Assembly: GCA_023897205.1 (NCBI GenBank)
Contig: JAHWDD010000003.1
Location: 6,451,665-6,515,664 of the forward strand
Length of the DNA: 64,000 nucleotides
DNA from: Exophiala sp. HKRS030
Lineage: Eukaryota; Ascomycota; Eurotiomycetes; Chaetothyriales; Herpotrichiellaceae
Direction of reading: 5' to 3'
A model generated the notes under the pieces. The model made no database searches, was not told the origin of the DNA, and saw only the letters and a list, made by a program, of their open reading frames with translations. This document shows positions 1 to 11,886 of this stretch, in pieces (positions within the stretch are counted from its first letter, which is position 1; each line of letters begins with the position of its first letter). The translations under genes were made by a program, and so were the position numbers.

Positions 1-1327
1 ACTTCTTTGTTACCGTTCTACCCACATTGGTTTTGAACGAGGAGTACTGGCTTGGTGCGGCCATGGTGAGATTGTCGGGGGTTCAAATTGAAGCAGCGTG
101 CAATCTAGAACCGGCGCATTATTTGGCGCATTTCGTAGATGATGCGATTGATGACTGAAGATCAAGTGAGTCGTTCTCTTCAGCCAGGAGGCCAGTGACA
201 CCACACAGCAGGGAGTGTATGACCTGGGATCGATGCGCAAGCGGGAATAAGCAGATGGTGTAGTCTGTGAAGGGATGAGCGTGGAATGGTAAACGGCGCA
301 GTGGAATGGAAGCCGAGTCCAGGAAAAGGGGCAGTAGACCGTGATGATGCCAGCTGTACGCGTGCAAAGCAAGAGTTTGAAGAATGAATGAGCGTAACAA
401 AGACAACGGTGCGTGAACTTGCACGAGGAGGATGAACTAGTCACCTAAATTCAAGATTCTTGCCTGACGACGGCATTGAATTGCATTTTGATGCGATGCG
501 CGTCATTTGCTGCGCCACATCACACACAGACCACGAAGGACGCATCTCATACAGACGGGGAGAGATACGAGGTAATTAGCTTCTTAGCTCATGATACACA
601 ATATTGAGGATGATGATATACCAGCAGTCCTTCCTAGGTGCATATGAGCTGAGTATACGGAGTACAGATATCTGAGCATCTGAGACCTAGTATCGACTCA
701 TATTCAGGTTCCAAGCTGTCGTGCATCTATTTGAAAGGCATCAAAGCCTTGCCAGCCTTACCGAGGCCCCGAGATACAAGCCCCGGAAGCCCAGAGTTGA
801 CGATACATTAGGCGGTTACCACGCCTAATGACCCTAGTGAGTCTAGGGCAACTCGGCTGTGCAGTAACTGGCACTAGGAGCCCTGATCTGTGTGGCTGAT
901 GCAACTGCAGACGATGGAAAGGTGGCGGCTCAAATCTGCCACCTTTCAACACTCCATGTTTCTGTTTCCGCCCTGACGCTTGTCGCTGCGACGCTTTCGG
1001 CTGCGCTGGGACTTTGAAACACCCTGCATCTGGACTTTATTAGATCTTCCCGACCGCAGCCACAACCAAAGCACTTTCTCCATACACGGCATTACACTCT
1101 TCGCGAATCTTTGTACATATCCTCCTCTGTTTCTCTGCGCCGAATTTGAAGAACAACTGGACCTGTATTACTATTGACTTCATAGAACGGCTCGGTCAGG
1201 CCCCTTACCGAGTACAATCAATCCGCCTTCAAGATATGCCCTTGCTCCTCCACTAATTCCACGAGTCCCGATATCGTTCCGCATTCCTCCTCCTTGCGCA
1301 GGCGCAAATATCTTCCTCTGAATCACA
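1..1327. other. Left-edge intergenic region
   Basis: No convincing gene is seen. Open frames on the minus strand between about 10 and 444 have no recognisable domain and no clear codon bias. The last 150-250 bases should hold the promoter and 5' leader of the SED5 gene. The stretch 735-947 holds consecutive hairpins, listed separately. A TACGGAGT octamer lies at 656-663. Confidence 0.5.
735..947. repeat. Cluster of short perfect inverted repeats
   Basis: Three perfect hairpins follow one another. CATTAGGCG at 806-814 pairs with CGCCTAATG at 822-830 (7-nt loop). CCCTAG at 832-837 pairs with CTAGGG at 843-848 (5-nt loop). GAAAGGTGGC at 917-926 pairs with GCCACCTTTC at 938-947 (11-nt loop). A weaker 5-bp stem lies at 735-750. 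No open frame or tRNA fold explains them. They could be a structured non-coding RNA, a decayed mobile element or a regulatory DNA segment; the sequence alone does not decide. Confidence 0.6.
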
Positions 1328-2409
1328 ATGGTGTCCACGTCGATACAAGACCGGACGAATGAGTTCCGCACGATCCTAGCCCAAGCGCAGAAACGACAAT
1401 CGGCCACAAAAGGAGGGCCTCAAAGGCAGTCGCTCCTCAGTGAAAGCCAGAAAAGAGAAGCAAATGGAACGCCGAATGGTCCTTCAAGGAGCTCTCGGTC
1501 CGAGTTCGCTCGCAATGCCGCCCAAATTGGCCGTGGCATTACGGCCACAATGGGAAAGTTGGAAAGACTCGCCCAGCTCGCGAAGAGAAAGGCCATCTTC
1601 GATGACCGGCCCGTGGAAATTTCTGAGTTGACATACGTTATCAAGCAAGATCTTGCTGGCCTCAATTCTCAGATTTCTGCGCTGCAACAACTGACGCAGT
1701 CGCAACATCCAACCGCCTCATTACCACGATCAGCAGACCAAGAAGGGCAGCATAACAAAAATGTCGTACTTCTACTTCAGAACAAAGTGACCGATGTCGC
1801 CGCGAATTTCAAGGATGTGTTGGAGGTCCGAACGAAAAACATCCAGGCATCAAGATCAAGGACTGAGAACTTCGTTTCATCAGTCTCAGCGCGTTCACAA
1901 TCGCACTTGGACGAAACCCGATCGGAGTCACCGCTATATCAAAATGGAAGCCGGCAGAGGACGCCTCAAACTTCGACACAAGATCTTTTGAGTCTGGAGC
2001 CTTCAAGCACATCGACACTGATGCGTAATGGCCCCCAGTCAGACCATCAACTTTTACTCATGGAAGAAGCACAACCGGCAAACACGTACATTCAGGAACG
2101 AGGTCAAGCCATCGAAGCCATCGAACGCACAATCAACGAGTTGGGAGGAATTTTCGGGCAGCTTGCGAGTATGGTTTCGGAACAGGGCGAAATGCTTCAA
2201 CGCATAGATGCAAACACCGAGGATGTAGTGGATAATGTTCAGGGAGCCCAGCGAGAACTTTTGAAGTATTGGAATCGAGTACAAGGAAACCGGTGGCTTG
2301 TAGCCAAAATGTTTGGTGTGCTGATGGTGAGTCAAAGTCTATCAATGAGCTATTCAAGTGCTAACGTTATTAGATTTTCTTTTTGTTATGGGTTCTGATA
2401 TCTGGTTGA
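1328..2409 (+). CDS. sed5: Syntaxin-5 family Golgi Qa-SNARE (Sed5)
   Basis: This is a t-SNARE for ER-to-Golgi and intra-Golgi vesicle fusion. Two exons, 1328-2326 and 2374-2409, give 344 residues; the 47-nt intron has GTGAGT, a CTAAC branch site and TAG. The N-terminus starts MVSTSIQDRTNEF, typical of the family. The SNARE helix runs from about residue 257 to 315, and the zero-layer glutamine is near residue 286. The intron splits the C-terminal membrane anchor: exon 1 ends in KMFGVLM and exon 2 supplies IFFLLWVLISG. Without splicing the anchor would be lost. Length and domain order match the family. Start chosen at the first ATG before the conserved N-peptide. Confidence 0.93.
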
Positions 2410-3020
2410 ACTCCTACCACAGGCAAATGGAACGCGTGTGATCCACCAATTGTGTGCATGCCGTCCTGGGCGTGTTCGTCTGTCGTGCAAATTCACATCT
2501 CTGATGCCTTCCTGTCGAGAGATCTGTCACGCAGGAATATCAGTTATGTCTATGCGAAGACAGACGATGTCCATCCGGATAGCCCCGTATCTTAATCGCT
2601 GTCTTGCTCAACGTTAAGCAGACGTCCATGCTTACGAGGAATGTCGTAAGGAGAAATGCAGAGGGCATGGTGTCCGGCCTCTATGGACACAATCTTATCA
2701 AGGACGACCCAACAGCAGAATTTGGTGGGGATACGTGGAAGACTCAGGATGAGTAGGAGTTGTAGCAACCGCATTTCAGGCACCACAGGCATCTACTTGG
2801 TATTTCCTCACGGCAAGAAAGGGAGATCCGTTGAGAGGATGCAAGGATGGCATTCTTTTGTAAAGCCCTTCATCGAGGCTGTATTTGATTGTGTGGCATC
2901 TAATCTAACAGTATTAATCCGTGGGTATCGCTTAGCTATGATCGACTTTTCATGACCCAAATATCTTTATGTACATCCCAGTGTGAATCAGCCACCGGTC
3001 ACAACCTCGTCGGAAGTCAA
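2410..3020. other. Convergent intergenic spacer
   Basis: This lies between the 3' ends of SED5 (plus) and the MGR2 gene (minus). It should hold both 3' UTRs. Short frames around 2592-2955 show no family resemblance. Confidence 0.5.
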
Positions 3021-3573
3021 TCATCGCTGAAGCTGGGATTGATTGCGTCGGGGGTGTACTAAAGGAGGATACTTCGATCGTGCCCATACGGAGGCTGCCA
3101 TTTGAGGGGAATCAGTTCGGATGATGCTGCCAATGCCCATGAAGACACTGCCATCTCATCAGCTTGGGACATTATAGAATGAACTTGTTTGTGCATACCT
3201 GAATGTAGCGCCTGATCCGACAATGTATTTTCCCAATGTTCTCATCACGCCGGCCTGGCCTGCGCCGTACTGGAAGATGGTAACGGTGCCTGAGGTAGAC
3301 TGTTAGTAGCGGCCTCTGCGCATTTTCACAAAGTGCATCGCATCATACCATAGATGAACCCCATTATTCCACCAACAGCTGCATTATGTTAGATTGCTTC
3401 ATGTCTGGTGTCTTCATACGGTGACTGTGACAAACTCACTTCCTCCCATGAGGGCTCCCATTTTCACTGTCAATGGTCAGTCCACGTTCTCAACATGGCT
3501 ATGCTGTGGTGTGCCTACACTTATCGAACCAAGTTGGGCCATGCCTCTGAGCAGAAGGTGGCATAGGAGGCAT
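3021..3573 (-). CDS. mgr2: Mgr2/Romo1 family mitochondrial inner-membrane protein
   Basis: This family sits at the TIM23 translocase and gates lateral release of inner-membrane proteins (known for yeast Mgr2; Romo1 is the animal homologue). Minus-strand exons 3519-3573, 3440-3466, 3349-3378, 3199-3289 and 3021-3147 join to 109 residues. All junctions are GT-AG and frame-consistent. The product begins MPPMPPSAQ and has two hydrophobic glycine-rich segments: residues about 21-45 (KMGALMGGTVGG) and about 54-75 (VMRTLGKYIVGSGAT, then FMGIGSIIRTD). The MRTLG..I.GS.ATF and IGS.IRT signatures are family hallmarks. Exons are only 27-127 nt, so no open frame longer than 60 codons reveals the gene. The acceptor before exon 5 was placed to give ATFSVFMG. 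It is divergent from the PRO45 gene. Confidence 0.88.
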
Positions 3574-4430
3574 TTTGGCGGTTCCTTCTCAAGCTAGGCT
3601 TTACTGTACAGGCAATAGATGCACTTCCGTGCTTGACAGTAGTTGAAAGCAATGCGATATGAGGGCCTCAAGACAATCCAGAGACTCTCGCCGAATGGCC
3701 GATGCGCGCTTAGAATTCCATCTCCTCGTGGTTCTTAGCGCTTTCCTGTCAGACGTGAATGATCCTGGGGGATCGGAAGCATTTAATGAGTGTTGAAATT
3801 TGTCAGACATTCACCTTTTCACCCACAGCCGAGGCGCTAAGCCCGTTGCGTCTGGCGCGGGAGATGCTCCCTCAAGTGTCCATCTGAACATGTCCTGAAG
3901 AACACGAGTCGCATCTCACAGACAATTTCAAGAGGCCAAACAACCTGCCCGACCACAAGACGACTAACAAATGTGACCGACTTTCACATTCTGTCCTTCC
4001 ACGACCATATTATCCTGATGCTCTCCGTCTTTTGATCCCCGGCCCCCGACTGGTTCTGCGGTAACCGCCTCCCGTCAGACTCCCGACTTCTCCAGCACTG
4101 AACGCAAGAAGTCGAATATCTCCAGGATCTTATCAAGATTGATCCGTGAACGACCTCATTCAAGTCAGCATCGACTTCTGCATCTGTCTCGGAACTCTTA
4201 GCCTGTCGCACCTCTACGAAATCGATTGACGCAATTCAATCCTCAGATCGGCTACGATTTTCGAGTCCTTGAAACCCACCACATGACGGCTTCAAACAAC
4301 ACAAGTCCTTTGTTGCGTCTGTACCTAAGCCCTTGTTGTCTCTTTGCTCTGTCTAGACAATCTTGTTGAAGAGGAGGACCAGATCGAGTTATCTTTCGGC
4401 CATTGCATCCTCCGCCCCCATACTTTCCTC
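3574..4430. promoter_or_regulatory. Divergent promoter region, mgr2 and pro45
   Basis: This 857-bp spacer separates two gene starts facing away from each other, so it should hold both promoters and 5' leaders. Frames at 3601-3810 and 3984-4211 on the minus strand have no recognisable product. A C/T-rich stretch precedes the pro45 start, as is common in fungal leaders. Confidence 0.5.
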
Positions 4431-6677
4431 ATGACGACCGCGGTGGCATCACCACCGAACTTCCAGAACATATCTAGGCTGAATTGGAATGGTGCAGGCA
4501 ACACCGGAGGAGGGTTTTCTGCCATGAGCACGGACGAAGTATCCCGAATCTTCATGCCCCAGCGCAAAACCGTCCATCGAAGTAGTTCATCTTCATCCCT
4601 TTCGTCCACAAGCTCGACCGGCTCCACTGTGACTCTGACACAAAATGATCTCAACGCTGAGCAAGGACATGGGGCGAAGAAGAAAGCAAGAGGAGGGTTT
4701 TGGCCTGTCAGCAAAGCCGACCCTACTTCCAGTATTTCGACCGCCCGCGCAAACGGATCTTTACAAGCGGCTATAGGAAACTCTCTTGGCGGTAAAAACG
4801 CAGTACAACCGGCTCTACCGAGTCAAAATGCAGTCGGTCAAGCCAACGGGATGCGGGTGGTCAACGGACCATCTGCCGCAGAGCCTGCCGCAATATTGGC
4901 GCTCCTGCCGATGAATGGTACTTTCGAAAGAAAACAGATCAATCTCCCATTCTTCCCAGAGGTGCTCCGAATTGGTCGTCAAACAAATGCCAAAACCGTC
5001 CCCACGCCGGTCAATGGTTACTTCGACTCAAAAGTGTTATCACGACAACATGCCGAGGTCTGGGCCGACCGGAACGGAAAGGTTTGGATCAGGGATGTCA
5101 AGTCTTCAAACGGCACATTTGTCAATGGCCAGCGACTATCACCTGAAAATCGGGAGTCTGAGCCGCACGAGCTTCGCCAACACGACACTTTGGAACTGGG
5201 CATTGATATTGTGAGCGAAGATCAAAAGACCATTGTCCATCACAAGGTGTCCGCCAAGGTCGAATATGTTGGTCTGCCCGGGACCACCAGCAACGTTCTG
5301 GACCTAAGTTTCGGTGACCTGGACCCATCTCACCCACTTTTACCATCACCTGTTAGCTCACCAATGAGCCGTGGCAGACCTGGTGCACAGATCTCTAATG
5401 GACGTATAACCGCACCACCAAGTGTTGCTGGAAGTCAGATGAGTTCCGCCGCCCAGCAACGGCAGATGAACTTTTGGGGAGCACCTTTGAATGTTGAGCA
5501 ATTGGTTAAGTCTCTGTCGGTAAGTGAATATTGACGAAAGGTTGGAAAAGGTATCTAACAAGATTAGCATGAAATGCGAGCGGCACGAGAACAAGCCGAA
5601 GAGCTTCAACAAACGAATACATTCCTACATTCATTAATCACCCCAGCAGGTGACATTCCTCCAAAGGCTCTGCCACCTATAAAGGAACCAGGGTCACAGA
5701 AACAGTCCAATGGAAGGTCGAAAACTTCCAAGATAGACCACTTGGCCCGTTTTGCTGACCCTCCAGCTCCTCCACCACAGCAGCCTCTGCCAGAGAAACC
5801 AGACTCGGCCAAAGCAAGTCCAGTCACTACATCATTTACTAATCTCTTGAAACGGTCCGATACGGCCAAACCACCCACCAATACCGCTCATTCTCCCACA
5901 AACACTCAAAACAGTCAGATGTTGTCGTTGATCGAGGCTTTATCGATTGCCAAAAAAGAGCTTGATTCGCAAGGGGCTAAGGTCAAACAACTAGAAGACA
6001 TGCTTAAACAAGAACGAGTTGCACGAGAAGAGGCCGAGGAAAGGGCACGAAAACTGGAGCTTCATGCTACAGCACGACCTGTAGCAGTGGTAAAAGAGGA
6101 GGCAGAGCCGGAAGTGGATTCAACTTCTCTAGATGCCAGAGCTCCTGAAACGACAATAACGACCAATGCAGACGGAGCCGCCGACGATAAGGCGAAAGCT
6201 CTTCAACAGCACCTAGACCAAGTGCTCGGGGATATGCAAAGACTAAAATCTGACGTCGATCAGTACCAGCGGCGTGCCGAGACAGCGGAAGCTGATGCAG
6301 CCAGCGCAAGACAAAGCCTCGCCGAAATGATTGAAAAGCTGCGGCAAGAGAACGACGAAGCTGACGAATCAACTCGAAAATTCACCAAACGACAGACAGT
6401 GGATGGCGAGGATGCTCGCGACCATTCCCCAACCGACCAGGGTGGCGCAGCTCGGACCCAGTCCCTTATCAAGAAGCTGCCGTATGCTAATGGACATGTA
6501 CGAACTCCAAGGCTACCTGAGCAGCTTGAGCATGCAGTCGCCACAGTCCTTCAAGAGAAGAACAGCAATGGTGAATCGCTTGCTCAGTCGGCGCCGTACG
6601 TGTCCATGTTAGGGGTTGTTCTGATAGGGGTGGGTTTAATGGCATATCTGAACTCCTGGCAGAAAGGGGAAAGATGA
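4431..6677 (+). CDS. pro45: FHA-domain tail-anchored STRIPAK protein (PRO45/SLMAP type)
   Basis: SLMAP homologues (Sordaria PRO45, yeast Far9/Far10) tether the STRIPAK phosphatase-kinase complex to nuclear-envelope, ER and mitochondrial membranes and are needed for hyphal fusion and fruiting in model fungi (established for the family). Exons 4431-5519 and 5568-6677 give 732 residues; the 48-nt intron is GTAAGT...TAG. The FHA domain spans about residues 178-250, with the phosphothreonine-pocket residues visible as LRIGRQ (183), LSRQHAE (204-209) and SSNGTF. Two coiled-coil stretches lie near 480-530 and 570-632. A single C-terminal membrane helix (about 708-726, VSMLGVVLIGVGLMAYL) ends a few residues before the stop. 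ATG 4431 is the first in-frame ATG. Ser/Pro-rich linkers separate the domains. Confidence 0.88.
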
Positions 6678-8162
6678 CGCATCATATGCCGAACCGAAAC
6701 GATTTCCCTTCGTTGCACATAATACCTTTTTTCTTTTTCTTGGTTGGGACGGTTGGTGACGAACGTCGATGCAGCATTTAGCTTGTCACTCGTTATTTGC
6801 AAGCGTTGCATTACAAGAGGCGTTCATAACATCTGGGGCGGTCACAGTGCTTTTCCTAGGGTGGCGTCAGGGGTTGCTGCACAGAGTTTTGGTTGTTGGA
6901 CCAAGCGTCGAGAAATGGCTTGGAGTTTGAGCAGCGTACTTGTAACGCGAACCATACCGAACGGTAACTCATGACGGCTGAAGATCGAATTGGTACGCAC
7001 ACAAGACGCTTTTTGGTATATACGTCCAGGTCAAATCTGTTTTCTGTCAATGCCGGAGTGTGTCTTGATACATCTGGTCTGCCATGGAAACATAACATAC
7101 ACACTCTGCCGACGACCATGGTGGAAGATCTGGAAAGGGCAGATGTTCTTCTCAGTACGAAACATTCAATATGAGCAACACCATCCATTTTGTTCTCTTT
7201 CGGTCTGTTTCTGGGCAGCCTCTCGTATTCGTATCCAGTAATGTTGCGTGGTTGTGTTCACATAGAATAAGTATAGGGATGTTGAACTCCCCCTCGGGCA
7301 GTCGAACTCACCGGCATGTCGCGGAAAGAATATGGAGTCAATCCTTGTAGGGGTTGACAATGTGTTTATCATAAAAAGATGCCCGTATCTAAGATGTACT
7401 CTGTTGCCATATTTTCTTTTCCAGGATGAAAGAGCCCCCCACCCATATCTTACAGTACTCGTTACTGTACGATGAGGTATCTTGTGTAGTCCACTTTTTT
7501 TTGGTTTTGTTTATTTTGTACAAAGGACTTGTTTTTGGTGATGAGAAAAAAAAGGGCCAAGGTATGTATTTTGTCGGGTTTGCGGGCCGCGGGATCATCG
7601 TCAATCTGACAACTGGACATGATGACATGCCAATCAATGCCTTTCGCGTCATTTTTTGTGTCTTGTGCAGGGGATAATACTGTATCATCCACAGCCAAAA
7701 AGTAGTAGCGGCGACGGCGGCAATATCCATCCGGCCGAGAAACTTACGAAGAAACTTGTCCTCTCCTCCGCCCCGATAACATCACGAGGACTCTTTTTTA
7801 TTGAGAACGATCGGATCCTAGGTACCTAAGGGGAAAAAAAAGTCTGACTCACGTACGGAGTCCCTCACCAAATAGTTAGTCTACTGGGCCAAGTATGTAT
7901 GTATGATTGGGTTCCCGAAATCCGAGATCTGATGTAACTGGGCTTTGAATACCAAGAGCACACTCATCTAGGGTAATACGGATTCATTTGGTTCTTTTTT
8001 TGATACCTTCCAGCCGGTCTTTTTGTATATCTCAATGTATACCTAGTACATTAAACTGTATGATGATTTGAGAATACCTTTTGTATCATCTTTGACATTT
8101 GAACTCCGTATACGCTGTATACACCGGACTCCGTACGAGTTACCAACTTGTTCATCTATGAT
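6678..8162. other. Large intergenic region between pro45 and the NADH dehydrogenase gene
   Basis: About 1.5 kb without a supportable gene. Short frames on both strands lack domains. It contains homopolymer A/T runs (around 7492-7560 and 7832-7840), three ACTCCGTA/TACGGAGT octamers (7854-7861, 8103-8110, 8128-8135), and GTATAC twice in tandem (8108-8113 and 8117-8122), just before the next start. Confidence 0.5.
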
Positions 8163-10312
8163 ATGGACTCGCAGAAGATCCTCCGTGGCGGTCGCATGGT
8201 ATCGTCAATTTATCAATCTACAAAAAGGACCAAACCGGTGGCTGTTGCTGCTGCTGCTGGTGGTTGGAGAATGAGTGTTGTTTTACAACAACAACAAGAA
8301 GATTGTTATTGTGGTCGTCGTCACCACCACCACTCCCATCATCGTCATCGTCCCAGCGGGTCTGGAATCACAACAGTGGACGTCAGTCACATTAGATCTC
8401 AATCGACACCGACACGGGTCCCTGGTGCGAGTACGAGTGTCGGTTCTAGACTTATCCGACCTCAAACCGTGACTGTGGGCGTGAGACAATATTTTACTGC
8501 CGCGGACACGAACGCCGTCACACAACCAGAAAACGAAGGAGGTGTTGACAAAGACGACAAGAGAGAGAAAGTTGTGATATTGGGTAGTGGATGGGCTGGT
8601 GTGTTTTTTCCCTCTCCTCTATTCCCCCCCCCCTTTTTTCCCCCCGTTCTTCAAGTGCGTTTCTGTACTCTTGAAAAGGAACTTACATGCTCATTTATTA
8701 TAACTTACATCCAGGTTTTGTTTTGGCACATCGCCTCGACCCCAAAAAATATCGTGTCCTCGTGGTTTCTCCCCGTTCGTACTTTGTCTTCACTCCGTTG
8801 TTGAACGACTCGGCCGTCGGTACCCTCGAACCACGCAACGTCCTGGAATCGGTGCGCGGGCGTGAATCTTCGGTCGATTACATCCAAGCCTGGGCCGACG
8901 ACCTGGACTTTTCAAACAAGACCGTCACGGTGGAACCGTCCGTGTTGGACCCTGACGTCGGCCACGCCCTGACGGGCCCGCGCGAGCACAACGAACAAAA
9001 GACGCCCGTGGGATTTTTTCGAGAGTCAGACTTTGATAAATCATCACCAAAGCAGCCGTCGTTCCGACTCGGCGGGACGGGGAAACATCAGGTGCCCACG
9101 TTCCCCATCAACTACGACAAACTCGTCATCGCGGTCGGGACGTACAGTCAGACGTTTGGGACTCCAGGGGTCCGAGAGAACGCGTACTTCCAAAAGGACG
9201 TGGGAGACGCGAGGGCCATCCGTAAACGGATCCTGGAACTTTTCGAACTGGCCCGTCTTCCCAACATCCCCGAGGAGACCAAACGGTGTCTTTTGCATTT
9301 CGCCATCGTCGGCGGGGGCCCCACCGGGATGGAGTTCGCGGCTTGCCTGTCCGATCTCATCCGCCAGGACCTGTCCAAGATCCACCCCGGGTTGATGAAG
9401 TACATCCGGATCAGCCTGTACGATGTGGCCCCGAAAGTGTTGCCCATGTTCGACGCCGCCCTGGCCGATTACGCCGTGAAGCAATACAAGCGGCAGAACA
9501 TCGACATCAAAACGAGTCACCACGTCGAAGAGCTCCGGCGCGGGTTCCCCGACGACGAGGAGGCGAGACAGAACCAAGACAGGCAACCGAAAGGGAGAGT
9601 GTATACGATTCGGACAAAGGAGGAAGGGGACGTGGGGATTGGCATGTGCGTGTGGAGCACGGGCAACATGAACAACCCCATGGTCGCAAAGGCGTTGCAC
9701 AACGTCCGCAAATATCCCGTTCAAAGTGCCGTGATGACGACCCCTCGGGAAGGTGCTGGAGAGGACATGGAGAATCCGACTGAACAGCAGTGGATGATCA
9801 CGCGAGATCCCAAGACCGGCGTGTTGTTGGTTGACGATCATTTTCGAGTGAACCTGAACACACAAACTGCCGGTGACGGTGAAGGACGTGGTGGTGGTGA
9901 GGCGAAAAAAGCGACCGCCGCCAAAGCGTACATGAAGGATGTCTTTGCCTTGGGAGACACGGCCAAGTTGATCTCTGGTCCATTGCCCGCCACGGCGCAA
10001 GTTGCGAACCAAGAGGCCCTGTGGTTGGGTAAGATGTTGAACAAGTTCGACACCGCCGAGGAATTCGGCGAGGCAAAAGGCTTCACGTTCAGAAACCTCG
10101 GCGTGTTCACCTACGTCGGAGGCGCGAAGGCCGTTCTACAGGGACCCAATACAGACCGAGAGGGTGTCACGAAGGGCTTGAAAGGGTGGATCGCCTTTCT
10201 GGTCTGGAGAGGTGCGTACTTGACCATGACCTTGAGCTGGAGGAACAAATTCCTCGTTCCCATCCAGTGGTTGGCGGTCAGAGTGTTTGGTCGGGACATT
10301 TCGAGGTTCTAA
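8163..10312 (+). CDS. Alternative (type II) NADH:ubiquinone oxidoreductase, mitochondrial
   Basis: A rotenone-insensitive, single-subunit FAD enzyme that passes electrons from NADH to ubiquinone without proton pumping. Exons 8163-8598 and 8715-10312 give 677 residues from ATG 8163. The 116-nt intron is very C/T-rich and falls inside the first nucleotide-binding loop: GSGWAG (residues 141-146) is completed across the junction, followed by FVLAHRLD. A second Rossmann motif, GGGPTGMEFAA, starts near residue 345. The C-terminus ends VFGRDISRF, typical of the family. The N-terminal 130 residues are His/Gln/Ser-rich and basic; VRQYFTAA near residue 115 would suit mitochondrial processing. In-frame ATGs at 8196 and 8271 are alternative starts. 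No EF-hand was recognised, so internal or external orientation is open. Confidence 0.9.
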
Positions 10313-10957
10313 AGATGGTGGTGCTCGGTCGGCTTGATGCGAGAGGAAACATGACGCAGGGGACCAGTCATTCTCTGTTTTCACTGTACAGTACATCTCA
10401 CTTTTAAAACATGAAGCTTTTGTGGTATTCTGAACCAGAACCAATGTCTGGTGAACCATGATTGGCCAGCCTCGTAGTCCCTGCCTCCAACCCCCATAAT
10501 GCCCCTTTTCGGGTTGCCCAACAACCCCTCACTGAATCGAGGACTTGCTTTTCTTTCTTTTCCTACTCACCAAGAAACATTTTCTTGGGGATTCTTACGG
10601 AGTGACTCGTTACGGTCAAGTTGTATTTTGAGACATCCCTATTGGTACTCGGCTCTGGGCCGTATAGGTAGTGTATTATCGCCGATGGTCGGTCTTTCTA
10701 ATCGTGTGGTTATAACTCCGTGTGCACCCGCCACCACAATATATAAAATGATCGCATGGACCGCACACTTCCTCGTCTGGAGTTGTGTTCGACACAAGGT
10801 CTTTGTGACTCCGCTCTTTAATAAATCCCAAGTCAAATACATCTGTTATTCATTCAGTAGTATATATCCCAATTTGATCACACGATTCATTGATCTTGAT
10901 TGATCATTCCAACCGAGAGTAGCGATATTCTTTCGGTCTTTGAAAAGTTGCAAAACA
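10313..10957. other. Intergenic region
   Basis: This holds the 3' UTR of the NADH dehydrogenase gene and the promoter of the next gene. ATATATAAAATG near 10739 resembles a TATA element. A TACGGAGT octamer lies at 10606-10613. The open frame 10499-10903 has no family resemblance. Confidence 0.45.
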
Positions 10958-11416
10958 ATGCCACCACCAACGCGTGCCCAACTCCTGGCCACGGTCGACA
11001 GGTTCTTCGACGCGTACAAAGTTTTTACAATGGACGCCATCCTCGCCGTCCGAAGTCCGACTTGCATCCACCACACTGGTCCCAAATCTCACGGAGACAT
11101 GCACTTGAACAACACCCAATTCGTGGAGTTTATGGGTCCCATGCTCGGCGTCTTTCGAAACTTCAAGTTGTTCGTCGCCGACGAGAAAGAAACCATGGTC
11201 GACGTCGAAAAACGCAAAGTCTTTTTGCACCTGCAGTGCCACGCGGAGACGGACGCGGGCCCCTACGAGAACGATTACCATTGGATCTTGACAATGAACG
11301 AGACCGGGGATTTGATCGACGACATAATCGAATGGGTCGACAGTGCGTACCTGAATGACTTTATTGCGAGACAGGAGAGTAGCAAGAAGCAGTCGGCAGA
11401 AGCGACGACGTCGTAG
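10958..11416 (+). CDS. Small SnoaL/NTF2-like fold protein
   Basis: A single exon gives 152 residues. The start MPPPTRAQLLATVDRFFDAY is a typical first helix of an NTF2-like cone fold, followed by a C-H-H-T-G stretch near residue 40, a second helix (FVEFMGPMLGVF), alternating strands, and the final strand-helix ILTMNETGDLIDDIIEWVD. Small fungal members of this superfamily include dehydratases, cyclases and many proteins of unknown role; no specific activity can be assigned. ATG 10958 has a good context (AAAACAATG) and is the first in frame. A C-terminal Ser/Lys-rich tail of about 15 residues follows the fold. Confidence 0.72.
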   Translation: MPPPTRAQLLATVDRFFDAYKVFTMDAILAVRSPTCIHHTGPKSHGDMHLNNTQFVEFMGPMLGVFRNFKLFVADEKETMVDVEKRKVFLHLQCHAETDAGPYENDYHWILTMNETGDLIDDIIEWVDSAYLNDFIARQESSKKQSAEATTS

Positions 11417-11886
11417 GGGTTTCGATGCTGCCACGAGGGAGGGACGGTAGTGCGACGAGTTTGATACTCGGAGGTTGTTGTTATCACTTGGGGGGCCTGT
11501 ATTTATTGGCAATGAGGAGCCGAGTAGGTGGTCGTGGTTGAACCCTGTATACAAACCCGTTGAAATGGACAATGGGCGAGTTTTGGGATGTCAGTGGCAT
11601 TCTTTCTGTCTTGGAAGAAAAGAATGAGGGCAAATGGTGGAAAGTGTGAACGAGGTTGCCTTCCCAAACTCTCGTGAAAGGTGCAAAGTCTTTCTGAATT
11701 CCTTCTGCAGGCAGCAACTCATAAGTGCGAAACTTCACTTCACTGCACGCCAAAAGATGGCCATGTATTTCTGCCTCGTTCTGATTATCTCTGTGCGTTT
11801 CTGATTTCGTCTTGTCAACACACCATCTCACTTCATCCTCAAGTCGACTTGGCTCTCACTCCTGCGCGCAGGACAACCAATACCTT
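11417..11886. other. Intergenic region
   Basis: About 470 bp holding the 3' end of the NTF2-like gene and the promoter of the F-box-like gene. No gene is supported here. Confidence 0.4.

Noticed and set aside
10..444. 144-codon minus-strand frame at the left edge
   Set aside because: Cys/Ser/Leu-rich with no domain and no codon bias; a second overlapping frame is equally open.
9044..10012. 322-codon minus-strand frame opposite the NADH dehydrogenase
   Set aside because: Same reason; the plus strand carries clear oxidoreductase motifs.
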